From contig JACKBA010000034.1 in the NCBI GenBank assembly GCA_020634815.1, positions 4,774 through 68,773 of the forward strand: a stretch of 64,000 nt of DNA, written 5' to 3'. Below the pieces are notes generated by a model that saw nothing but the letters and a program-made list of their open reading frames with translations, was not told where the DNA came from and searched no databases. The stretch comes from Caldilineaceae bacterium (GTDB taxonomy: Bacteria > Chloroflexota > Anaerolineae > Caldilineales > Caldilineaceae). Position 1 is the stretch's first letter; each line of letters opens with the position of its first letter. This document shows positions 26,011-35,200 of this stretch, piece by piece. A program made the position numbers and the translations under genes.

Positions 26011-29000
26011 ATGTCGAAAACAGCGAAACTTCGCCAGAAATTTACACAGCGCGGCGCAGCGCGCGCACGCCAGGTCGCCTTGATGATGATTTTGATCGTC
26101 AGCATGCTCGCCGCCGGCGTCCTGCCGGCACAGGCAGCAAACGGCACGCATGTCGTGGGTGGTTTGACCACCGTGGGCGGCCAGGCATGGCTGCCGGGTC
26201 CAAGCGGCGCCGTCGACGGCAATTTGTGGGTAGCAGACCGGGTGCTCGGCCTCTGCCGCGTCGACCTGGACACGGGCGGCGCGTTTGTCGTCAACCCCGC
26301 CACCTGCAACACGGCAGCCAGCGTTCCGGGCCAGTTCGCCTACGTACCCGCCGGCAACTTCCTCTACGTGCCCGCGGGCGCAGCCGGCAGCGCCAGCATC
26401 GTGCGGCTGCTCTACGACCCGGCCACCGAGACGGTCAGCACACCGGTGGCGATCAGCACCGCGCCCGGCGTGGTGCCCGTACCCGACCTGCGGCCCGCGG
26501 CCGTGGCGATCGGGCCGAGCGGCAGCCTCTACGTGAGCTACCTGAACAGCAGTGCCATTGTGCGGGTCGTCGGGCCCGGCAGCGGATCGCCCACCATCCA
26601 GGCGGTTGGCACGTCGAGCACCGGCGGCGGCGTGCGTTCGCTGGCTTTTGTCGGCAACGACCTCTACCTGGCCGAAAGCACCGGCGTGACGCGCATCGCT
26701 GCGGTTGATGCCTGTACCGGTGCCTGCACAGCAGCCGCAGTCGCCGGCATCGGCGCCGTCGCACCGCTGTCGCTGGCGGCCAACGCCACCCATCTCTACA
26801 TCGGCAATGCCGCCGCAGTGCATCGCTACAACCTGTCGACAGGCGTGCAGGAATTGTTTGGCGACACGGGCACTGTCGCCGTTCCCGGCAACACCGTCAC
26901 GCCGCCGCTCATCAACGTGACCAGCCTTGCCCTGGAAGGAACCAACCTGTACGTCGCCGATGACCCGAACGGGGGCGACAGCCTCAAGGCGCGTGTCTGG
27001 CGCATGCAGACTGGCGATCCGGCCGGCGGCGATGCAGCCGCGCCGCTTGCAGTCGCTACGCTCTATGCCGAGCGTCCTCAGGCCGGTATCACCGCGCCGG
27101 CGAACATCCTTTGGCTTGACGGCGCATTGGGTCAGCGCATGTGGGTGACGGACGCCCTGCAAGGTCTCTGTCGCGTGGATCCGGGCGCCGGTGGTCCCGT
27201 ACTGAACGTAGCGACCTGTCGCATCGGCGCGGACGTGCCGGGCCAGGTGACCTTCGACCCGGCCGGCAATATCGTTTATATGCCGGTGCTCGGCGACGGC
27301 GCCTATCGCGCTGCCTACAATCCGGCCAACAACACGCTTGGCGTGCCGGTGCGATTCTTTGCAGAGGTTGCAACGCCACAAGGACAGCCGGCGCGCATGA
27401 CCTCCGCTGCACTCGGCCCCGACGGCAATCTCTACATCGGCTACATCCGGCTGGGCGACATCCACCGGTTTGTCAATCCTTCGGGCGCGCCGGGCGGGCC
27501 GCCGCAGCAGTTCCACTCCATTGGCCTCAGCGGCGGTGAAGTCAGCGGCATGGCCTTCATCGGCCCCGATCTCTACATCCTCGACGCCGACCCGATCACG
27601 CTGGCGCCCCGGCTATCGGTCATGCGCGATGCCCCGGCCTGTGGCGGCGCGCCCGGCAACGCCGGAACTTGTGTTGCCGAGCCGATCGCCAGCGTCGCGT
27701 TGCCGGTGCCTCTTGGAGAGGCACATCATACCTTGGCCTCCGACGGCGAGACGATCTTCATCACCAATGAGACGGAATTGCTCTGGTACAACCCGGCCAC
27801 CGACACAACAGTCACCGTCGCGCGCTCCGGTCAGGACAATCTGGGCGTCGATGCTGGATTGCGGGCGGTCACAGGTATCGGTTTTGACGGGCAGGGCCAG
27901 GTCTATTTCGGCGACGACACGACGGGTGCTCTCGACGGAAACCAGACGCGCATCTGGAAAGTCAAGCGCCCGATCGCCAATGCCGGCGCTGACCAGACCG
28001 TTCTCGTCAATGGCGCGGTCACGCTGGACGGCACGGGCAGCAGCGACCCCGGCAACCGCCGCCCGCTGAGCTACCAGTGGACGCAGATCGGCACACCGGC
28101 GGTCACGCTGACGGGCGCCAACACGGCGCAACCGACCTTCACGGCGCCGGCCACGCCGGCCGTGCTCACCTTTGCCCTGAACGTGACCGACGGGCTCGGC
28201 ATCGTCAGCATGCGCGACACGGTCCGCGTCACGGTCAACGATGCACCGATCACCGGGCTTGCCCTCGACGGTTCCAGCCCCACCACGCTGGGCCAGGTCA
28301 CCAACTTCACGGCCTCGACGACGGGCGGTACCAACATCGCCTACCAGTGGAACTTTGGCGACGGCTCGCCGGTTGCGGCGGGGGCGGCATCCAACAACCA
28401 CACCTATCCCAGCGTGGGCACCTACACCGCCATCGTCACGGCAACCAACAACGCCGGCTCGGTCTCGGCGACGCGCGCCATCGTGGTTTCCAACCAGGCG
28501 CCGTCGTCGAACGCGGGGAACGACCAGACCGTGACGGTCGGCTCTACCGTGACGCTCAACGGCACGGGCAGCAATGACCCGGACGGTCACACCCCGCTGA
28601 GCTACGCCTGGCAGCAGACGGGCGGCCCAGCCGTCACGCTGAGCAGCAGCACGGCCGCGCAGCCGACCTTCACGGCACCGGCCACACCGGCCACGCTGAC
28701 CTTCAGCCTGCTCGTCACCGACAGCCGCGCCCTGGCCGCGGCGGCGCCCGACAGCGTGACCATCACCGTGCGCGACACGGCCATCACCAACGCCGCGCTG
28801 ACCAGCAACAGCCCGACGACGCTGGGCCAGGCGACCACGCTCACCGCCACGGCCACGGGCAGCAATCTCACCTACGTCTGGACCTTCGGCGACGGCACAC
28901 CGGCGACACCGGGCGGCGCCACGATCACGCATGTCTTTGCCGGCGAAGGAACGTTCAATCCGAGCGTGACCATCGCCAATGGCTTTGCCAGTACGTCGCG

Positions 29001-32000
29001 CAACACGCCGGTCAACATCACCAACCTGGCGCCGCAGGCCAATGCCGGCGCTGACCAGAACGCGCTGGTCGGCGGCACGGTGACGCTTAACGGCGCCGGC
29101 AGCAGTGACCCGGACGGCCACACGCCGCTCGGCTATAGCTGGGCTCAGACCGGCGGGCCGAATGTCACGCTCAACAATGCGACCAGTGCATCGCCCTCAT
29201 TCACCGCGCCGGGCCTGCCGACGACGCTCAGCTTTGCGCTCACCGTCACGGATGCGCGCGGCAAATCGTCGAACGGGGCCGATACCGTCACCATCGTCGT
29301 GGGCGACGTGCCGATCAGCGGCTTGTCGGCCAGCCACAGCGGGCCGGTCGTCGTCGGGCAGAGCGTCAACTTCGACGCCAACGCAACCGGCACCAACATT
29401 ACCTACCAGTGGAGCTTTGGCGACGGCGCCACCGGTGCGGGCAAGAATCCGAGCCACGCTTACAGCAGTGCCGGCGTCTTCACCGCCATCGTCACCGCTA
29501 CTAACGGCGCGGGCAGCACGAGCGCCAGCACGCTGGTGGGTGTCGGCAGCCTGCCGCCCTCGGCCAACGCCGGCACCGACCAGAATGTCGCAGTCAGCGC
29601 GATCGTCACGCTGAACGGCGCGGGATCATCTGACCCCGGCAACAACGTGCCGCTCCTCTATCGCTGGCAGCAGCTCAGCGGCCCGGCGGTGGCGCTCAGC
29701 AGCGCAGGCGCGGCACAGCCCACCTTCACCGCACCGGCCGCACCCGCCACGCTCACCTTCCGCCTGGTCGTCACCAATACGGTCGGCCTGGGCAGCGCAC
29801 CGGACGACGTCACCGTGACCGTGCAGGATGTGCCGGTCGGCGGTCTGTCGGCATCGAACAGCGGCCCGACAGTGCTGGGCCAGGCGACGCAGTTGAATGC
29901 CAATGCCACGGGCAGCAACATCACCTACCAGTGGAGCTTTGGCGACGGCGCGACGGGGACGGGCAAGAGCCCCTCGCACACGTATCCATCCACCGGCGCG
30001 TTCACGGCCATCGTCACGGCCACCAACAGCGCCGGCAGTGCCACGGCCTCGACGATCGTGCTGGTGACGAACCAGGCGCCGTCTGCCAATGCCGGCGCCA
30101 ACCAGGATGCCATCGTCGGCACGACGGTGACGCTCAACGGCGGCGCCAGCAGCGACTCCGACGGCCATACGCCGCTGAGCTACGGCTGGCGGCAGACGGG
30201 CGGTCCGGCCGTGACTTTGAGCAACGGCAGCGCGGCCCAGCCCACCTTCACGGCGCCGGGCGCACCGGCGACGCTCGCCTTCACGCTGGCCGTGACCGAT
30301 AGCCGCGGCCTGGCCGGCACGACCGACGAGGTGATTGTCACCGTCAAGGACGCCGCGCCGAGCGCGCTCGCCGCCGGCAACAATGGCCCGATCACGCTCG
30401 GCCAGCCGGCCACGCTCAACGCCACGGCCGCGGGCACCAACCTCGCCTTCGTGTGGAACCCGGGCGATGGTTCGCCGCTCAAGAACGGCGCCAGCATCAG
30501 CCACACCTATCCGGACGCCGGCGCCTACACGGCAATCGTCACGGCGACGAACAGCGCCGGCAGCATCTCGGCCGCGACCATCGTCGTGGTGACCAATGAC
30601 ACGCCGGTCGCCAACGCGGGCAACGACCAGAGCGTGCTGGTCAGCGCGGGGGTGACGCTCGACGGCGGCGCCAGCAGCGATCCCGACGGCCACCTGCCGC
30701 TGAGCTATGCCTGGCAGCAGACGGGCGGACCGGCGGTGACACTGGCCAACAGCGACAAGGCACAGGCCACCTTCACGGCTCCGGCGACGCCGGCCACGCT
30801 GACCTTCCGCCTGATCGTGACCGACGCACGCGGGCTGGCCAGCCTGGCGGATAGTGTGACGGTCACGGTCAACGACGTGGCGGTGAGCAACCTGACCGCC
30901 AGTAGCAACGGGCCGACCACCCTCGGCGCGCAGACGACGCTGTCGGCTTCGGCCAATGGCTCCAACATCGTCTACCAGTGGGATCTGGGCGACGGCAACA
31001 CGGCGGGCGGCAGCACGCTGACACACACCTACGCCGCGGCCGGCACCTACACGGCCAAGGTGACGGCCACCAACGGCGCCGGCAGCCAGAGTGCCACCGT
31101 CGTGGTGACTGTGACCAACGAGAAGCCGGCCATCGTCACCGGCGGCAACCAGTCGGTCAAGGTCAACGAATTCGTCGTGCTGGATGCCAGCAATAGCAGC
31201 GACCCGGACGGCCACCTGCCCCTCGCCTTCGCCTGGGAGCAGACCGGCGGCCCTGCGGTCACGCTTAGCAACCCGGCCAGCGCCAGCCCGACCTTCACGG
31301 CCCCCGGCACGTCGACAGCATTGATCTTCCGTGTGACGGTCACCGACGCACGCGGCCTGGCCAACACCGCGCAGGTCATCGTCAACGTCGGCGATGTGCC
31401 GATCAGCGGCCTGGAGGTAACGACGAACAGCCCCACCGTCTTCGGCGCCGAGACGACGCTGGTCGCCAATGCCATCGGCAGCAACATCGTCTACGAGTGG
31501 ACGCTGGGCGACGGCTCGCCGGCCAAGACCGGCGCCATCGTCAAGCATACCTTTGCGGCGCCCGGCTCGTACACGGTCATCGTCGTGGCGACGAACAACC
31601 TGGGCAGCGCGACCAAGACCACCATCGTCGAGGTCGTCAATCCCAAGCCGGTCGTGACCCGGGCCACCATCGACCCGCCGCCGACCATCGGGCAGAACAA
31701 CTACACGCTGACGGTCACCGGCACCGGCTTCATGCAGGGCTCGGTCGTCTACTGGAACGACGAGCCGCGACCGACGACCTTCGTCAGCGCAACCGAGCTG
31801 CACGCCGCCGTGACCGCCGATGACGTGGGCGCCGCGGCCGGCGGCGAGGTGAGTGCCGCCGCCTCCGTCAACGTTCGGGTCGTGAATCCGGCGCCCGGCG
31901 GTGGCTCGTCGGAAGCGGTGGCGATCAACCTGCCGGCGCCCGTCGATCCCAACGACCCGGGGCCGGGCGGTGACAGCAGCAGTGGGACGATCTTCCTGCC

Positions 32001-32016
32001 GCTCGTCTCGCGGTAG
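26011..32016 (+). CDS. Giant exported beta-propeller / PKD-repeat protein
   Basis: 2001 aa. A signal peptide (VALMMILIVSMLAAGVLPAQA) gives cleavage near residue 39. Residues ~47-650 form a beta-propeller of NHL/SMP-30 style in two related halves (WVADRVLGLCRVD and WVTDALQGLCRVD, each followed by a Cys and FDPAGNIVY- or YVPAGNFLY-like strands). Residues ~654-1877 hold seven pairs of PKD-type domains. Each pair has one REJ/K319L-like module (ANAGADQ, SSDPDGHTPLSY, FTAPATPATLTF) and one classic PKD module (YQWSFGDG, HTYPSVGTYTAIVTATN). An IPT/TIG-like domain (~1880-1957) and a Gly/Ser-rich tail follow, ending in TIFLPLVSR. No catalytic motif is seen. PKD and propeller proteins usually act in adhesion or ligand display. 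The start at 26011 has GATGAGG upstream; an ATG at 25999 is possible. Confidence 0.85.
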   Translation: MSKTAKLRQKFTQRGAARARQVALMMILIVSMLAAGVLPAQAANGTHVVGGLTTVGGQAWLPGPSGAVDGNLWVADRVLGLCRVDLDTGGAFVVNPATCNTAASVPGQFAYVPAGNFLYVPAGAAGSASIVRLLYDPATETVSTPVAISTAPGVVPVPDLRPAAVAIGPSGSLYVSYLNSSAIVRVVGPGSGSPTIQAVGTSSTGGGVRSLAFVGNDLYLAESTGVTRIAAVDACTGACTAAAVAGIGAVAPLSLAANATHLYIGNAAAVHRYNLSTGVQELFGDTGTVAVPGNTVTPPLINVTSLALEGTNLYVADDPNGGDSLKARVWRMQTGDPAGGDAAAPLAVATLYAERPQAGITAPANILWLDGALGQRMWVTDALQGLCRVDPGAGGPVLNVATCRIGADVPGQVTFDPAGNIVYMPVLGDGAYRAAYNPANNTLGVPVRFFAEVATPQGQPARMTSAALGPDGNLYIGYIRLGDIHRFVNPSGAPGGPPQQFHSIGLSGGEVSGMAFIGPDLYILDADPITLAPRLSVMRDAPACGGAPGNAGTCVAEPIASVALPVPLGEAHHTLASDGETIFITNETELLWYNPATDTTVTVARSGQDNLGVDAGLRAVTGIGFDGQGQVYFGDDTTGALDGNQTRIWKVKRPIANAGADQTVLVNGAVTLDGTGSSDPGNRRPLSYQWTQIGTPAVTLTGANTAQPTFTAPATPAVLTFALNVTDGLGIVSMRDTVRVTVNDAPITGLALDGSSPTTLGQVTNFTASTTGGTNIAYQWNFGDGSPVAAGAASNNHTYPSVGTYTAIVTATNNAGSVSATRAIVVSNQAPSSNAGNDQTVTVGSTVTLNGTGSNDPDGHTPLSYAWQQTGGPAVTLSSSTAAQPTFTAPATPATLTFSLLVTDSRALAAAAPDSVTITVRDTAITNAALTSNSPTTLGQATTLTATATGSNLTYVWTFGDGTPATPGGATITHVFAGEGTFNPSVTIANGFASTSRNTPVNITNLAPQANAGADQNALVGGTVTLNGAGSSDPDGHTPLGYSWAQTGGPNVTLNNATSASPSFTAPGLPTTLSFALTVTDARGKSSNGADTVTIVVGDVPISGLSASHSGPVVVGQSVNFDANATGTNITYQWSFGDGATGAGKNPSHAYSSAGVFTAIVTATNGAGSTSASTLVGVGSLPPSANAGTDQNVAVSAIVTLNGAGSSDPGNNVPLLYRWQQLSGPAVALSSAGAAQPTFTAPAAPATLTFRLVVTNTVGLGSAPDDVTVTVQDVPVGGLSASNSGPTVLGQATQLNANATGSNITYQWSFGDGATGTGKSPSHTYPSTGAFTAIVTATNSAGSATASTIVLVTNQAPSANAGANQDAIVGTTVTLNGGASSDSDGHTPLSYGWRQTGGPAVTLSNGSAAQPTFTAPGAPATLAFTLAVTDSRGLAGTTDEVIVTVKDAAPSALAAGNNGPITLGQPATLNATAAGTNLAFVWNPGDGSPLKNGASISHTYPDAGAYTAIVTATNSAGSISAATIVVVTNDTPVANAGNDQSVLVSAGVTLDGGASSDPDGHLPLSYAWQQTGGPAVTLANSDKAQATFTAPATPATLTFRLIVTDARGLASLADSVTVTVNDVAVSNLTASSNGPTTLGAQTTLSASANGSNIVYQWDLGDGNTAGGSTLTHTYAAAGTYTAKVTATNGAGSQSATVVVTVTNEKPAIVTGGNQSVKVNEFVVLDASNSSDPDGHLPLAFAWEQTGGPAVTLSNPASASPTFTAPGTSTALIFRVTVTDARGLANTAQVIVNVGDVPISGLEVTTNSPTVFGAETTLVANAIGSNIVYEWTLGDGSPAKTGAIVKHTFAAPGSYTVIVVATNNLGSATKTTIVEVVNPKPVVTRATIDPPPTIGQNNYTLTVTGTGFMQGSVVYWNDEPRPTTFVSATELHAAVTADDVGAAAGGEVSAAASVNVRVVNPAPGGGSSEAVAINLPAPVDPNDPGPGGDSSSGTIFLPLVSR

Positions 32017-32040
32017 CGTTGGGCAAGTACCGATAATGGC

Positions 32041-32080
32041 AAGAGCGCCGGTGTGACGATCCACACCGGCGCTCTTATTT
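32041..32080 (+). terminator. Rho-independent terminator
   Basis: Perfect 15-bp stem (AAGAGCGCCGGTGTG, 32041-32055, with 32062-32076), a 6-nt loop, then ATTT. It ends the propeller/PKD gene. Confidence 0.9.
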
Positions 32081-32106
32081 GACGGCGCTGGCCTCTGCCG
32101 GGCATC

Positions 32107-32139
32107 GATTGAAACGACTTTGAGACAGACTGTAGATGG
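32107..32139 (+). promoter_or_regulatory. 11-bp direct-repeat box D, upstream of the peroxidase giant
   Basis: TTGAAACGAC then, 11 bp on, TTGAGACAGA, followed by CTGTAGATGG and a -10-like TGGTAGAG (~32143-32150). The gene begins about 100 nt later. Confidence 0.65.
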
Positions 32140-32250
32140 GAATGGTAGAGGGGCTGGTTACACTCGGTGCAAGAGAGTAGCCCCTACCATTGGCTGGAGC
32201 GGGAGACAATTCCGGCACGATCTTCAGCTTGCCGAACCAGTGAGGTTGTC

Positions 32251-35200
32251 ATGAGGCAGTTTGCAGTTGTCCTCCGGATTCTATTGATCGTAGCCATCCT
32301 GGTCGCGAACTTCGGCGGTGTGGTGCAGGCTGCCCCTGCACGCCAGACCGATCCGCCGCCGCCTGTCGCACAGGCCGGGCCGCCGAGCATCATCGGCGAA
32401 CCGGGCGGTCTTATCACGCTCAACGGCGGCGCGTCTACAGGCAGCAATATCACCTTTCAATGGCGGCAGATATCCGGCCTGACCGTGACGTTGAACGGCG
32501 CCAACACCGCGGTTGCGACCTTTATCTTTCCCTTCGTGCCAGGGGTCGCCCTGCCGGTGCTCACCTTTGAACTGACGGTCACCGACAGCCTGGGGCGCAC
32601 CGCCACCGACACCATCCTTGTCACTGAGCAACAGCTTCCGGCAGCGCCGGCCTTGAGCGTGATCGATGTGCCGGAGCCGCCCAACCTGGCCACCTACGTG
32701 CGCAACAAGCCGGTTGCCATCCAACTGGGCAAGGCACTGTTCTGGGACATGCAATTGGGCAGCGACGGCGTCACGGCCTGCGCCAGTTGCCACTATGCGG
32801 CCGGCACCGACAACCGCGTCACCAATCAGATCAACCCCGGCCCGAACGGCGTCTTTGACACGGTCGGGCCAAACGGCACGCTCTCGCCGGCCAGTTTCCC
32901 CTTCCACCTCGTCGATCCGGCCGTGACGAGCCAGGTGTTGCGCTCGTGGGACGACATTGTCGGCACCCAGGGCGTGCAGCGCGCCGACTTTGGCGGCATC
33001 AACCCCGGCCAGCCCGTGGATGGCGACCTGCCCGTCGCCGACCCGGTCTTTCACGTCAACGGCGTCAACACGCGGCAGGTCACCGCGCGCAGTGCGCCCT
33101 CGGTGATCAACGCGATTTACAACCTGCGCAATTTCTGGGACGGTCGCGCCAACTTCGTCTTCAACGGCGTCACGCCCTTTGGCAACCGCGATGCCGGCGC
33201 GCGCATCTGGGCCGTCCAGCCGGACCAGTCGCTGGCGCAGGAACGCATCCAGATCGAGTATGCCAGCCTTGCCTCGCAGGCAGTGGGGCCGGCCAACAGT
33301 GCCATCGAGATGGCGTGGCGCGGGCGATCCTTCCCGCTGCTGGCACGCAAGATGTACGGCCTGTCGCCCCTGGCGCTCCAACAGGTCGATGCGACGGATA
33401 GCGTGCTCGGCCCACTGGCCAGCCCCAACGGCACCGGCCTCAATATCTCGTACCTCACCCTGGTTCAGGCCGCATTCGAGCCGCGCTTCTGGGATTCGAC
33501 GAACATCGTCGTCTTCGATGCGCTGGGCACGCCCTCGGTCGCGCCCAATCCCAATCGCCCGCTGACCAACGACGAGTTCAGCCTGGTCGAGATGAACTTC
33601 TCGCTCTTCTTCGGCCTCGCCATCCAGCTCTATGAAGCGACCCTCATTTCCGACCAGACGCCCTACGACCGCTTCCAGCAGGGTGAGCTGACGGCATTGA
33701 CCGCGCAGCAGCAACGCGGCATGGAAATCTTCAACAACGTCACCGGCTGCTCGCTCTGTCACTTTGGCCCGGAATTCACCAGCGCGACGGTTTCGGCGCT
33801 GCTCGGCCCGCCACTGCCCGGCTTCCCCGAGGAGCCGGCCGTAGCCGTCGAGCGCATGGCCATGGCCGACGGCCAGCTCGCGGTGTACGACCTCGGCTTC
33901 TACAACATCGGCGTGCGACCGACGGCCGAGGATCTGGGCCAGGGCGCCACCGATCCTTTTGGCGCGCCGCTGTCGTTCACGCGGCTGATCCAGCAGGGTG
34001 TACCCATCGGGCCGCCGGTGCCAGCGCCGCCGCTGATCACACCGGGTGAGCGGGCCGCGGTCGACGGTGCGTTCAAGACGCCGAGCCTGCGCAACGTGGA
34101 ACTGACCGCGCCCTACATGCACAACGGCGGCATGTCCTCGCTGGCGCAGGTGGTCGACTTCTATGCGCGCGGATCCGACTTCCGCCAGCAGAACCTGGCG
34201 AACCTGGCGCCGGCCATCGTGCCGCTGCCCATCACCGAGCAGGACGAGCAAGACCTGGTGGCCTTCATGCGCGCGCTCACCGACGAGCGTGTGCGCATGC
34301 AGAGCGCTCCGTTCGACCACCCGCAACTGCTGCTGCCCAACGGCGACGGCACGATCGAATTTCCCGCGGTCGGCGCGACGGGCGGCCTGCGCATCGAACC
34401 CTTTGTCGAGATCAACCCGGGGCTGACCGTCAGCCAGGTGGTGGAGAAGCCGGTGCTGCGCCTGGGCGACAGCTCGCGCATGACGGTGACCGTGCAGAAT
34501 AGCGGCGACGTGGTGCTGCGCCAGGTCGTGGCCGAGGCAAGTCACTGCGTGCTGGGCGTCCCCTCCGGCAACCGCTGGTCGGCTGATGCCTTGGATCCCG
34601 GCGAGAGCTGGACATACGCCTGCCAGATCGCACCAGTGGACGACGGCACCAGTCTGGTTACGATCTCCGGCCGGCACAAGTTGGGACAGACCGTCAGCGC
34701 CAACGCCACGCAGCCGCTGGCGGTGCAGAAACCGTCCTTGGCCGTGGGCATCACCGCCGCACCGGCCGCGGCCCAGCCCGGCCAGACGATTACGTATAAC
34801 TACGTCGTCACCAACACCGGCAACGTGCCACTCACCGGCGTCACCGTCGGCGACGACCGGCTGGGTGCGGTGGCGCTGAATGCGACATCGCTGGCGCCCG
34901 GCGCAACGGCTACTGGTGCGCTGCCCTACGTGGCGCAGGTGGCCGACATCCTGGCGACGCTGGCGAACACGGCCAGCGCGTCGGGCCAGCCGCCGCTGGG
35001 CGCGGCGGTCACCGGCCAGGCTTCCCTCGTCGTCGACGTGACCGGCGCCGCGCTCCAGGTGACGGTGCAGCCCGACCGCGCCAGCGCCAACGTGGGTGAA
35101 GCCGTCACCTACGGCTACATCGTCCGCAACCTGGGCGACGTGCCGCTCTCCGGCGTGACACTCGCCGACAATCGCATCGGTGCCATCGCGCTCAGCACGA

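Noticed and set aside
26011..26130. Twin-arginine signal on the propeller/PKD giant
   Set aside because: Arg residues precede the hydrophobic stretch, but there is no S-R-R-x-F-L-K-like motif; a Sec signal fits.
29626..32064. An 812-codon minus-strand frame opposite the PKD giant
   Set aside because: Complement of repeat DNA with no protein-like features.
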